Shown here in pieces: positions 41,541-55,300 of a stretch of DNA of 64,000 nt. This stretch comes from Symsagittifera roscoffensis (taxonomy: Eukaryota > Xenacoelomorpha > Acoela > Convolutidae). How positions within the stretch are numbered: the stretch's first letter is position 1; every line of letters starts with the position of its first letter. The position numbers were made by a program, and so were the translations under genes. A model generated the notes under the pieces. That model was not told the origin of the DNA and ran no database searches. It saw only the letters and a list, made by a program, of their open reading frames with translations. Where the stretch lies: contig NC_087063.1 of NCBI RefSeq assembly GCF_963678635.1, positions 21,892,701 to 21,956,700 on the forward strand. Direction: 5' to 3'.

Positions 41541-44500
41541 TGTTCTAGTGGGTATTGCGTGGAAAACGAAAAAAAACCAAGACATCTGAATATGACATTC
41601 CCCACCCCTTCCCCACCATTTTTCAAATGGTCGGAACAAAAAATTTTTTTGACCAAATTTCAATCAAAAAATTACAAAAGAAACATATTTTTTCCACAAG
41701 GATTTGTTTTTAGAAAATCAGATAATTGCGAGCTCAAAAAACTCCATTTACGTGTGAATTCCTATTTTAATGCTTAAAACTAAGTTCAAAATTTTGCATA
41801 CTCTTCTTACCATTTACCATCTTTCCAAACGGGTTTTGATTCAAAAAAGTGTGCTATAATCAAAATATTAACGTCTCAGTTCATCAATGACGATTTAACT
41901 GAACTCAGAAAACTACTTCATATGTTTTTCATCCGTGGTTCAAATGCCCTAGAAATTTGTATCGGCTGAGACGACCAATTTTCCGTCTATGCTTGGCATT
42001 TTTACTAACTCTACCGGATTGTGGAAGTATCGACATTAAGCTTCTGCCGCCTTGTGGAAAAGCACATTGTAATCGCCTGTTCGTTTCTCGAAAATAAAAT
42101 TACCTGAAAAATCTATCACACAATTTCGAGTGGTGTATCATTTTGAATTTTTATTAGTTGGGGTCTTGAATCTATTTTTAAAACTTGGGGAAAATTTTTT
42201 GGAAATTATTACTTTGATTTTCAGTGGAATAAAGGGTGCAATTTATGATTGAGTTTCCTTTCAGTGGCTGCTTAGACTGACACATCGAAAAACTGCGCTC
42301 AAAATTATCTTTTTTCAATTGAAATGAATGCTAGCTTATTTCATGAAGCTTAGTTTGAATCTTTCAAGAATAACCGGTTAAATTATTTATTTGAAAATTT
42401 TTTCAACAATTCCAAAAAAATGTTTGCTTGAAAATCATCAAAGCTCTTTTGTTTTTGCTTGAATTTTTCGCAAATTTTGCAAATTGGAAGTAAGTAGTAA
42501 TCTTAATCCGATTTTTGTATATCAACCGAAATTATTTGTTTTTTTTTTTTGTTTTTATTTATTTGTTTTATTTATTTACACTTAATTTTGTGTAATCAAT
42601 ATAATTATGTTCACAGTTTGTTTTTTAAGCCTAAAGACTCACACGTTATGGTGTTGAAAAAAAATTACTTCCATAAAATCATTTGGAATGATTAGAAAAA
42701 CAAAAAAAAACAAACTAGGTGATTTAGTAAAAATTTTTTATAATGATTTCATAATCATATTATTTTCAAAATATTAATTAGGTGACCATTCAGCATCTCA
42801 ATGAATGGTTTCGTCAAAAATGTTTAGTGTTTTGAAAACTTTTTTCACCATCCCAAAACGAAAAATTTCAATTTTACATACAGGTACTGAGGTTTCATTT
42901 TGATGTGAAAGTTGAAACAATTTTTCGACTTCAAATGATAATAAGTTTAAATGAGTTTTTCTTTGTATTTGAACATTTTTGAGTCAGATTATCCATCATC
43001 TACTCGATCATTTCTCGAAAATGTATGATATTTCACTGATTCAGTTCCAGCCGCAAGGAACGAGGTGAACGTGTTTGATGTTATCAGATGGTTTTTCTTG
43101 GTTTTTTCTTCAAAAAAAAATAAAATTGCCAATGTTCTTCATATTAAATTTAATTTAATTTTTTATGGTAAAGATGAGGCAAATGCGTTCTCCAATAACA
43201 AAAAGCAAATGGGGCAAGGAAACGCAAAGAAACGTAAACTATTTTTGCTTTGAATATATATTTTAGTTTTTTGATGTCTCGATCTTTTTTAACGATGAAA
43301 AACCTGTTTATGTAGTTTTCTCAAAAACTTGTTTATTTTAACTAAAAATTTTGATAAAATTTTGATTTAAGTATATTGGTTTTTTTAAAAACCGAAGTCG
43401 AACATTCTACGAAAACTATTCTTTTTTGTTCATTTTGAGTTCATTGGTGATTTTACAACTGTCTGCTGGCTGTTTCAAAATAGCCAAATCGGCTTTTTAT
43501 TGTCTGCTTGTGAAACATCCAAACATTTTCCGACCTTCAAAGCAAGCACTTTGTCAGTGCTCGACTAAAAAATTTGTGTCAACCGAGACTGGAAACTGGT
43601 TAGAGTAGAAACTCGAGCACGTTGAAAAAAGTTCTCTCGAGCACGGTAAAAACAAAACACCAAACACAAAACGGTAAAACTCAAAACACATTGACACAGT
43701 CGAAACACACTCAAATTTGATCAAGTACAGCCAAGTTTAAAAAAGTCTTTTTCTCATTTTTTACACTTTTACTTACCAAGTTTCAAAGAGTAGTTTTGAT
43801 GCTCAAGAAAACAGATTCATCGAAAGTGTTGAAAAATTGAACTCATTCAATTAAGGGACATCTTCAACCGCAAGCTTCGTTTCATTAGAATCCCTTTAAG
43901 TTTTTGATACGTAAGGATTCCGGCGGAGAGCAAAGTAAATTATGATAATTTAATATCAACACTTTTTAAAAGGTTACATTACTGATGACTCTGTCCCTGG
44001 GGTTTCGCTTGAAAAGTATAAATTGTAATTTTAGCTTTGATGAGTTCATTTTAGATTTCTGTCGAAACGTACCCAGATTTGTTCCAGACAGTAATAGCAT
44101 ACCTCGTGCACGGTTGAAGGATGCATGGTTTGGATGTTGGCGTATAATGTTTTCAGCTTGATTTGAGCTGCTTCAAAAACATTATTATCGGGATATAATG
44201 ATTAATGATTGTTTTTGTTTTTACAGTGATCGACGATCTATGTTTTTGAAGCAGCTCAAATCTACAGAGTATATATTTACACAGTTAAAATGGTCTCTAT
44301 TAGATAAAATATTCCGTTGGGAATTGAAATTTCAAGCAATCTGAGTGATCGTGGTTTTTAAATAGTTCATTAGCAGCTTTCAATTTTAAAATTATTGCCG
44401 CTATCATCTCTTGTATTGCTCAGTCAATCAAAATTTGAAATAACTCTCATATCAGAGCAGGAAATTGTTCTTCAAAGTGCTTACCTTTAGACAATTTTAA

Positions 44501-44580
44501 GTTCAACTATAAAAGCACTACGTTTTCGGACAAGGTCTTTTTATATCTTAATATGCAATATGATCATTTAAGTCCTAGAA
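41541..44580. other. AT-rich non-coding region
   Basis: No gene recognised. A perfect 21-bp inverted repeat is listed separately (44161-44261). Confidence 0.5.
44161..44261. repeat. Perfect 21-bp inverted repeat, 59-bp loop
   Basis: ATTTGAGCTGCTTCAAAAACA at 44161-44181 is the exact reverse complement of 44241-44261. Confidence 0.85.
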
Positions 44581-44584
44581 AAAG

Positions 44585-46967
44585 AAGTTCCCCGGGACAG
44601 ATAGGGGTGATAATATTGCCGGCTCATTAGTTAATATACTGGAAGTGCATAATATAGCATTGAAACTCAAGGACGGCGATCTCTCTACAGATTATATGAG
44701 CTTTCTGAAGACATACAAATTGGATCTGATTTTACTCAATTCCTTATATTCCCGGAAGATCGATGCTCAAAGAAACTGCTATAGATTATGACGAAAGATG
44801 ACAAAATAGTATGACACCTAATCAACACCACCAGAAACGTATTCACGGATGCCATACGAAGAACTATTAAAAAGACCTCCATGTGAAAGACGACCCTCTG
44901 TTCATGGATAAAAAGCTAGTCGTAGCAGCAGCCATTCGGGTAACATTCAGCTCCATGTTACACGAAACGCATCCAGGCCACTTTGAATGAAGTTTTTTAC
45001 TGAAATTATTTAGTGGCCCCATATCTTCCGAGAGATATATCATCACGGTAAGTCATGTAACTAGTGCCTGAAAGCCGGTAAGAATCTCAAAACTTTATTC
45101 GGAACGGATCACATGAAAAAGCTTCCTACGTTGCCGTTCGCGAACAAGGAAATAATTTTGGACTTCGCAGGACCGTTGGACGCTTTTTAGAGATCAAAAA
45201 AGTACATCCTACTGTGCATCGATCGTATCGCAAAGTTTTCGTCGTCGAAAGTAGTCAACAACAGCACCTCAAATTCCGTCAAGGCCCTTTTAAACAGTAG
45301 CTGTCATCTTCACGGATTTCCAGGAAAGATAACAGTCGACCATGGTTCTTGTTTTTTATCTAGCGAGTTTAAATCCTTCTATGAAAAATTCAACATTCAA
45401 ACCATTTAGTGTTCAGTTGGAGACCATAGATCTAATGGGCTTGTAGAAAGACTTGTAAATTCTTTAAAATCTAATTTATTAGCCATGTTATTCGAGTTAC
45501 CAAAACCTTCCTTGAACTCTTTGATCAAAAAAATCATTTGTAACCTCAGAATTACGAAACAACCTTCAAACGGTTGTACCCCATTCGAGAAACATTTTAC
45601 TGGAACTGCTAACACAAGATGGAAAAATCTGATTTCCTTTGATAACCGTTTAGATAAAGGAAAATCTATCTTATCAGACCAACGGGCAAGAAATTGGGAA
45701 TTGCACGACGGGGCAGAAGACGGCTAATTGGATGCCGACATGGCGATACAAACAGACTCAGAGGACAACCTACGCTTAGCGCTATCACACCCAACAACTT
45801 CCCTGACGGAACTACATAGATTGGATAAAGTCAGCAGACCCACGAAGAAACTAGCGTCCGGAGGGGAAAAATATAGAAGGGCGGCTAACAAAAAAAGGGG
45901 AAAGACTATTTTAACCTGGCAAAGGATAACGTCATTGACTCTTCAGAACACACAATTACGCTCGACATTGGTTAAATCCTGCGTAAATCCAATTTAGCAT
46001 TCAAAAAAAACTGCTTCTCGGGCTCAAAAAAAATTTTGTGAACCTTCCACTCATTGGGCATAAACTAACACTGCCTTCGAGTTTAGCAGGGAAAAGGAAA
46101 CTGTCACCATCAAAGAAGAACATCAGAATAGATCAGACGCAACTCAGGCAGGGTAGTTCAAGGGTGGACACACCTACTCGAACTCACGGGCCGACGACTG
46201 ATCTGGTAATGATGCGTGAGTTCCCGCGAAACACCTCAACCTCAGGTTCTTCTTCATCTTTCAACCTAAACTCATGGGATGGAGCAATCGAGGACTATTT
46301 CGACGACCTATCGAATAATAGTTTGCCTTTTAGTCAGGCAGTCGGCTCAGGACCTAACCATGAGTTAAGCGTTACAGGTGATGATTGTACACTCCCATCG
46401 CCCTCCCACCCATCTGGACCCGCATGGCATCCTATAGATTTGAACGCTCCCGAAACTGTGACCAGAGTTGTCTCAGAAGATATCCCGATACTTTAAGTCA
46501 GTACCCCTGAAGAACCCTCCCCGGTGGTTTATCAAAGTGCCCCACCCCCCAAATTCTTCGGCGAACAAAGATACATCAATAAAGTACTCCAAAAAGAAGA
46601 CACGGTTGCTGAAGTAATTACATTAGAGGAAAAACCACTTACTTCTCCGAGGGCCAGCTTCACTTACAACTCATCTTCAGATTTTCTTATGCGGCTTGTG
46701 GGTTTTCCGTCGGAACACACATTGGTTGCCGAAACCAATGTATACTGGTCTTCGCAAAAGTCTACCCGAACGGGACGAGCCAGCCAGAACCCGATTCAGA
46801 CCATACTTGCAAGTTCATCCACCGGAGTTAATCTCACACCTCAAATTACAGCGGATGCCACAATTAATGATACCGACGATACCAGCGAAATATCCTCAGC
46901 AATCGATTCTAAACCTGTAAACCGTCCAGATGAATTTGATTCAAATTTCAAATTAAAACTCCCATAA
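44585..46967 (+). mobile_element. Degenerate Ty3/gypsy pol: integrase region
   Basis: A broken reading frame carries a Ty3/gypsy-type integrase: catalytic Asp in EIILDFAGPLD, second Asp in ITVDHGSCFLS, Glu in GLVERLVNSL, and a downstream conserved NLRITKQPSNGCTPFEKHF. In-frame stops occur near 45188 and 45406, and again after 45725. The tail to 46967 is hydrophilic, Ser/Thr/Pro-rich, with TGRASQNPIQ resembling integrase C-termini, and is open in three pieces (45728-45997, 46038-46496, 46524-46967). No RT or gag was recognised upstream and no LTR pair was identified. An inactive relic. Confidence 0.75.
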
Positions 46968-47590
46968 TTTTATCAATTTTTATGTATTATTGCGTTTTCA
47001 CAGAACTAATTTTAGATTATCTTTAATATTGTGTATAAGTTTTTGTACATGTTAAATGTACAACTTGTAAATACATTTTTTAAAATTGTTTTCATCTGTA
47101 TAAATTCTGACAATTCACCCATTGTACATTTGTACTTTCCAAAATTTCAGTTTTAGATTTCGTCATTGCTTGCTGTATGTAGAACTATTTTTAGTAAATT
47201 ATAGTTTTAAAATTTTTCCGATGGGAACTGCTGTGATTTGTTTTTTTTGATAATGTCATAATGACCATCGGTATTGGTTAGATACCAGTGAAACATTGGT
47301 CGATCACTGTTGGTTGGTGTTAGTTTTAGAACAAACGTTTTCATTCACACTTCATTTTACTTCTTTTATTCTTTTAAGTAATTGTACATATACTGTACAT
47401 AATTACCTATGTTACCAGAACATTTTCAAAATTGAGTTTTGCTCTGCATCCCCAAATCTGTTTGGGATAGATAGTAAGCTGTACTTAGGGCTCAAATTAT
47501 TCTGAACAAATGTGATTTTTGTACAAAGGTTCTATCAGTTTCCCTCTTCCCCCAAAAATTTCTCAATAAAAACTCTGCCTCCCAGGCTGA
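46968..47590. other. Non-coding region downstream of gypsy relic
   Basis: T-rich; may include a decayed LTR but no repeat partner was found. Confidence 0.4.
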
Positions 47591-48240
47591 GGTGTTTGAC
47601 TCATGATTCGACCAACACGGTCGAACGGAGTCAGATTTTCGTCGCAAATTAAGACGGTCGAACGAACACTATAGTCGAGAAAAGTCAAATCATGAGTCGA
47701 ACAGTGTCGAATCATGAGTCAAACAGGGTCGATAGAGTCGAATAGTGTCCAATCATGAGTCGAACATGGTCGAATCATGAGTCGAACAGGGTCGAATCAT
47801 GAGTCGAGCAGGGTCGAACATGGTCGAATCTTGGGTCGAATAGGGTCTAATCATGAGTCGAACAGGATCGAATCTTGTGTCGAACAGGGTCGAGTCATGA
47901 GTCGAACAGGGTCGAACAGAGTCGAATCATGAGTCGAACAGGGTCGAATCTTGGGTCGAATAGGGTCGAATCATGAGTCGAACAGGGTCAACTCTTGGGT
48001 CAAACAGGGTCGAATCAGGGTCAAACCGGGTCAATTCATGAGTCGAACAGGGTCGAAAGTCGAACAGGGCCGAACCATGAGTCGAACACGGTCGAATCAA
48101 GAGTCACACAAAGTCGCAACATGGGTCGCACAGAGTCGCAATATAGCTAATTTGGGTCGCGCAAAGTCGCAACATGAGTCGCGCGAACTCACAACATGGG
48201 TCGCGCAAAGTCGCCACATGGGTCGCGCAAAGTTTAAGTA
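47590..48240. repeat. Minisatellite, ~22-bp unit with drift
   Basis: Tandem copies of GAGTCGAACAGGGTCGAATCAT and variants; from about 48100 the unit changes to GGGTCGCGCAAAGTCGCAACAT with the same length. It is rich in TCGA and CG compared with its surroundings. Confidence 0.9.
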
Positions 48241-49341
48241 ATGGAATTGTTGTCGGATTTTTTGCTTGCATGAGCGTTATACATATGCAGATTGCAAAAT
48301 CATCCATTATATATGTTTTTTTAAAGTGCACTTAGTTAGATCAACATATTTGCTGATCAAATACATGATCGCCACGAGAAGGCCTACACATGGTCCCAAC
48401 GTAAAATATAAGCAATCTTCTTAGGGCAACAACAAATTCGTTACCACAAAAATGAAAGCTAGAAACTATTCAAATCAAACATAAATCAAAAAAGTTAGAT
48501 GAATGTTAACAAAAACAGAGGATAACTAAATGAAACACACTTACCAGGAAACTTAAGTTAAAAATAATTTTTGATACCATATGCACGAATCAACTGTTTC
48601 CAAAAATCTTTTAAAATTATTGCTAAAAACATTTGAAAAGGCGCAACACACTCTTCGCCTGTGAAATATAAGACAATTGATTAAGATTGAAGATTTGTAA
48701 ATGCAAAGTTCGAAAAATAACAAAATTTGCACCTTCCAAAACCCGACAAAAAAAACAAAACAAGATACTTTTTCGCCGAGAGGTCAGAAAAGTATTTGTA
48801 CAGTTCCGAGCAATCAAAACCAACACTCAGACTCTGAATCAGCTTGCTTCGGAAGAATTTTCAAATTCACAAGGGAGGACGTATGTGCCCCTTAGTGTCC
48901 ATACTTTCACCCCCCCCCCCTGTAAAACGTGATTCAAAATCCAGCCATGTGAGAAGTCCACCCCCATACTCTGCCTTACTTCGCCATTTTATATAAAACT
49001 TAAAAAAACTAAATAAAAATGAATTGAATTATTGAATACTAAGGTACTATAATCATTTTAAGCTATAAAATCTTTTAAGGTGAACAGATGTCATGTCACA
49101 ATTTTCTCAAGTTAATTTTGTGTAACTTGAATTTTTTTGGAATTGTGAGCGATTCCATACAATTTCTAATACAGTAAAATAATTCCCGAAATTTATTGAG
49201 AGACATCGGCTCAGTTTCTTCCAACAAAGACTTGCATTGTTTTCTGCAATCAAATCAGGTTGTGGCTTTTTAAATGAGAAATGTAGTATGATCCAGATAT
49301 ATTTATATATATTTTTTAGCTTTGATAGTTGTTCTTTTATT
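48241..49341. other. Non-coding region between minisatellite and copy B
   Basis: No gene recognised; short open frames only. The downstream (3') side of copy B lies at the right end. Confidence 0.5.
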
Positions 49342-52300
49342 TCATCTAAGATATGGAATTTCATCTGTAACGTCAATCCAAAAGAGGTCTCGTATTTCTT
49401 GATGAGGAAAATGATCCTCACCCTCTTGATTCTGGTCAACCACAACGTCGACCCTGACTCCTCTTGTAAAAATTAACCATCCATTATCGAGACATTTCTT
49501 GAAAACCATGACCAGAAGAAGCAGTAGAAACAGCGTCATGACACTCAGAGACACAGCTAAGATCCATCGTTTGGTCAGGTCATCGGATTCGTCCGCCGGC
49601 GGCGATGTTCCGATAAAGAAGTTCATCTCGGTTAGTCTGAAGACTTCGTTCCAAAAGCGGGCAGCATTGATTTGCGATTCGAACTGGACAAATGCTTCCG
49701 AAATGGAGATGTTTCCTGTCAGTGCTACGTCGAGCAGACAAGCTGAGTCCCCCTTGCAGACCTAGCAAGATACAGAAAACGGATCTCCTTAATTATCCCC
49801 CCTATGGTACCTTGTAACGAATTCCAACTCCTATAAAATACGAATTCAACGGCTAAGCATATTTGAATTTTGTACCTTGTTTCGAACCCCCTTTTATATT
49901 ATAGCTGACAAGATCCCAGAAAACTTTTAGAAAAATCGCTGGGTATGAGATGCGCAGTCATTCTTATAACATAAAAAAATCGAAACTAAAGAAAACTTTT
50001 TAGCCTTCTTTAAAGTTTTTTGCCTACCGAGTTGTAAAGCTCGAAAGTTGTACAACAAGATATAATATCATGAGTTAGTCTCATATAAGTTCTGATGAAA
50101 AATACTTTTAATTTTAAATAAACCTTCATCTTCGATCAAAAATCCAATTTTTTGTTATGCAGTTTTAAACTTATTATCAAGGAGGAACTTAACCACAACC
50201 TAGTAGCTAGTTCAGTTGTTTTTTTATTAATTTTTATAGTTTCACCAATCTTTTTTTTTGAAATCTAACTCGCCTCATTAGCTTCGAGTTGCAGCTGCTC
50301 ATTCGTAAAAAGTGGCTCATAAATCGGCTCAAATGGAAACCCCTCGGCAATGTCATTCTCGATGGAAGAGAGAATACCTCTCTGTTTAAAGAGCCACTCA
50401 TCTGGATGCACAACCCAGCTGGTTCCGAAAGCTTCGTGAAGATACGCGTAGTCTGTAGTGTTGGTCACAATCACGCCTTCTGAAAAATAAACAAAAACGT
50501 AGATTGGCTGAAAGTAGAAAAAGACTTCAAATTGAGGACTGCCGTGCTTTGTTTGTGGCGCTATTTTAGGACAACCATTTTTGCCAAACGAGCCCTAAAT
50601 ATTTTCTACGAGCGTCTTTGGAGCCATCCAAAAAGGGGTCAGAATTCGTTAAGGACCAAAAAACTCAAAAAGGCTGGCCAATAAGAGAAAGCCCGAAAAG
50701 TTTTTGCCCTCTCTGCAAAAATACTCCTGCGCACGCTACTGATGATGACTTTCGTTTGAGTATTTTAACAGTATTTTAACAGTTGAGTATTTGAGTGTTT
50801 CAACCTTTAAGGAACTTCAAATGGAACCAACCAGAATTTTGGAAATCGTTGTCTGGATCTCCGTCGTAATATCCCAGGAGTCCCCTCATCTGAAACTTGA
50901 ACGAGGGCGGAACTGAGATCTTCAGGTTGAGGAAGTTCTGAATCACATACACTTCCACAATCAACATATTCCCCAGAAACTGAAATCGAACGCTTTTCAA
51001 ATCATCTCTCTCTTCCACTGCAACATTGGCCAGGATATATTCCCTGACACTTTCTCCCAGTGTCTTCTCGAAGTTGTTAATCACTAATTTAAAAGCTGCA
51101 CTTTTGTCAATGTACACTTCTAGGAGAGTGTTTCCGTGTTTGACTGCTATCCCGCTGAACACAGTCCCGTTGCCGACCCTCCGCATGCTCGCCTGTAGTT
51201 CAGTTTGACCCCCGATTGAAGGTGAATCATCAGTGATGAGCATCCTGTAGACCCCCAGTCCCATGAAGGGGTAGCTGACTCCGTCCACTGTCTGCAAGTG
51301 GGGGTCTCCTCTGTTTATGAGGATGTTACGAGGCCAGTACTCGCCGATGATAGTCGGGCGGTGTTTTTTGAATATGTTATCGCATTTGAATTGAGGCGAT
51401 TGACCACAACACTCGTAAAATGGTTTCAGGTCGCTTGTATAATGCCGAAACATATTGTCAATTGAATCAACTTCTCGTTGCATACAACCCGCAGAATTTG
51501 AACTCTCTATTAATTCGTCGGTTGTTCCATTGTAACAACACTGATTTGAAACCATAATCGATTCCTCGCGTCTTTCCATAATTCCATTTAGTTCAACTCT
51601 AGTTGTAGCTGTACAATCTAGTCGAGGTGATCGTATGCAGAATCCAGGCTTTTTATGTCGGGTGCCTTTGAACTCACACGTGTCGTTTTTGCAAAAGCCA
51701 ATCGAATCAAGTTTTTCACTCATTTCTAAATCGGAATTTCCGCAGCACAAATCGTATTGCCAGCCGTTCATTCCGTTTCGAATTTCCTCATGCGCCCACC
51801 AAGCATCACTTCCGGTTCTAATAAGAGATGTGCTTCAAAATTTTTACCCATGCTATGAAAACTAAGCCATTTGAGTACGTTTTTAGTTCATATGATCATC
51901 ACAAACGCATTTTGAAGTGTCCGATTATGTCGCGCTCGAAACCGTCAAGCGCTGTTGTTTTTCAAAGATGTCGGTCAAAACCTATCTGACTTTCATTGAG
52001 TTTATGTAAAAGAGTAGAATATGATCTCGATAATACCGTAACTTCGACTTTCACAACTTTGAGTTCTGCAACTTTGGTCAATTTTCTTCGATCAGTTCAG
52101 ATTGTATCACATTCGGTGTCCCACTCTTTAATTCCACGTAATTTAACCCTTTATGTTTACACCCCCCTACTTTACAATATCGTAACAAGATAACCCCAAA
52201 ACAATTTAACCCCTTTATAATATCGATAACTTTTTTGCCCTTAAAAATGAAAAAAAAAACATTCGATCTTTTAAATTTTTTCATTTTTTGCTTTCAATTT

Positions 52301-55300
52301 AGAAAATAATTTTTTAATTGTTAATTTCAATTTTTTTTCTTTCATTTGTTTAATCAGCTGTTTTAATCATTTATTTTTTGGTGTACATAATTGTGTTTGT
52401 GTGTTTTCGCAACTTTTTTGTACATTTTTCTGTTGAGTTTTTCTACAACAATTAGAAATATGTTTCCATTGCTTTTTAGCCCATTTTGTTTTAAAAGTAA
52501 CTGTTTCATTTAAAAGAAGACGACAACCAAGCAAGCCTAAATTACCTGCAAATCAGAAATAAAATAATTGAAATTTTTGATAACTTAAGTTTAAAATGCT
52601 ACTCCAGTTCTTCGTTTTGCTATGTCAATTTGAGTTTTTTCAATCTTTTTAAAAGTTTTTTCAAGTTTTTTCAAGTTATTTCAAGTTTTTTAGTTTTAAG
52701 TTTTTTCAAATCACATTTGTTGTGTTTGTAATCTAATTTTCTGGGCCTCTGAAAAATTTAATTTTGTTTATTGGTATTTATATGTCGTTTACTTACTAAT
52801 TTTAAAAAAATCAGAGTTGATGAAGTTTGGTTCTTTCATCAATGCAGTTTACCAATATTTCAATCACGTGTCTTCGGAATACTTGAATGCATAGCATGCA
52901 GCTTAAAAAGTATGTGGGAGGCAGGCATTTTTGATGATAAAACAAATTTTAAAGAAAATTGCAACAATTTTGTCATCTGAATTTTTGATAACATTTTTTT
53001 AATACTATAAGTTTTGCATCGCAAGTTTTCCGAAGCTTTGTTTCGCCTTTTTGTTCAAATAAGTATATTTTTCGATCATACAAGTTTTCGAATCAAAAGA
53101 ACTAATTGAGGCCAGAGAAGCCATTCTTAATTCACTTGATGCCTCCAGCATCTCAAAAATTGCATTTCGAATATCTAAACAAACAATCTCTCATTTACGC
53201 GAGATAGCCTACATGGTGCTAATCGAAGTCAACAAAATTTTTTTGAAAATTGTTGAAAACTAAACTCCTTTGCACCTGAACCATTGTTTTACCAATCTAT
53301 AAAATTTGAAGCTCCAGTCCATTTTAAACTATATTCCAATGACAAACAAAACAAATATTAGTGTTATGAGGCCACGAGTTTTATCTTAAGTGTAACAACA
53401 AAACCACTGCGAACTGAAATGGCTCAAAGTATCGTTTTTACAAATGCCGAGAAAAGTGTATTGAAACGTGGGGTGAGCATAATCATGAAAATTTTACGGG
53501 AAAACCTGATGCTTGATTTGTTTTAAGAATTAGCAAGGATCTGAACGAGAGTATTACCACGACGGTTGCAGTCGCCACTGCAATTCAGCCCATAGCAGAA
53601 GATACTGCCTTTTTGCCAATTAGCCCTAACAACTGAAGAAAACCTAATTCCAACTGCACAACGCATACATAAGCAACAGGAAAATGTTTAAGCAGTCTCC
53701 CCAGCAACTAGCAATTTGAAACTACCTGAACTATATGACACAATTCCTAAGCTTTGGCAGTGGACAAAACAATCACGAACAAATTATTTTTTCTTTTTCG
53801 ACTCAGAAATGCTTCGTGTGCTCAAAAAATTATCTTTTTGGTTGGCTAACGGAACTTTCAAAGTCATTACTAAAAACTTTAACAACTTACTCTACAAGTG
53901 CTTGTCTTTTAGAGATAGCCGCTACTAGCAGATAAGCCTTCTTGCAAAATGAAACGGAAAAAAACATACCAAGGTTTCTAAGATGCCCCAAAAAATTAAC
54001 CCCTGAAACAGAGACTTGAAAACTGAAACTGAAGACTTGAAACAATTTTGGGCAGGTGTCTGGATGTTTTTTTAATCTTTCCAAATTGTCTGGGTTATTT
54101 CTTCTTTCTCAGAAAAATTATAAAAAAAAAACTGCGGAAGTTAGATCAAAACTGGAGTCGGACAAAAAATAAAAACTTGATAGAGCACTTAAATGTAACA
54201 TTCACTGGCTTTTAAAACAGAAGAAAAAATAGGAACTTTAGATGATAAAATTGACGGAAAAATTCAAATAGTATGCCATTGCACCAAAAAAAGTGAGAAA
54301 AACTGCAAAAATTGACAAGATTTTTTAAAATTTTTGGTTGTTATTATATAAAAAATTTCATCCCGAATCTAAAAGTTCTGTTCCCTTCTCATTATGGAAT
54401 CAAAAAGATCCTGCAACATCTGGTTCAGCCAGAACAGCAAATGCTGTAGGGTGCTGGAAACAGAACAATATGCAATTTTACGAAGTGAGAACTGATTTTA
54501 ATTTCATTCGCGTTATGGCCAGCTTAAGCTAAAAACTTGCTGATTCTTTCCTTGTATATTTTTTTTTGATAAAAACTTTGGTCATTTTTTTGAGAAAAAG
54601 ACGTCTCCCTGCAGCTTCCCGGAGACGCAAAAAAACGCACTGTCTTCATCCGCATTTAAAAAATGCTGTCTCTAACAGCATAATCCGTGAAGAATCGCGC
54701 CTTTGGTGGGACGCTAGGTTACGACTAGGGGCTCGCAGCCTCTTTAGACATTGCCTTCAAGGACGCCAATTCAAAAAAAAGTTCGACACTCAAGATGGTC
54801 TGAAAAGTTGGATACGTTTTTGTTAAAATTATTGGCATTTGAAAAAAACTTAGATTGTTTCCATTTTTTATTCACAACCAGTTTTGCTTCTATATTTTAC
54901 ATAAATTCAGCCAATTAACCTATTATAAGCAATAACATTTTCGTGAATAGGTTCAATTTTGTAAAATTTTATCATTATCGATTACTACTTTTGTTCATGT
55001 TGGTCGGATTAGTTCAAGTTCATATCAAAGTCTAGTCTATTGGCAAGGTCACTTCTGTTCAAATGTTCAATTCTAAATCGCATTTAGCATCGTGTGTGTT
55101 ATTTCGTTTTGTTTGCAAACATTTTTGCAAAAAAAAGCTTTGGTGTTTTTCGACCTAATGGTTCCGGATCCTTTTTGAGGAAGTTTCACTCTGGTTCTGA
55201 CATTTGGTATAAAGAAGGGAATGAATTGTAGTGGGGTTATCTAATTGTGGTCTTATATGAGAGGTGGCTGAGAAAATGGGGCTTAAAAACGCAGGGTGAA

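Noticed and set aside
47590..48240. CRISPR-like array
   Set aside because: Units are contiguous without unique spacers, in eukaryotic DNA; this is a minisatellite.
47951..48241. 96-aa open frame of Gly/Arg/Ser repeats
   Set aside because: It is a direct translation of the minisatellite.
53716..53928. Intact transposase gene in the copy B insertion
   Set aside because: Only the WxAxGTFK segment is open; flanking segments contain stops and frame changes, so it is a relic.
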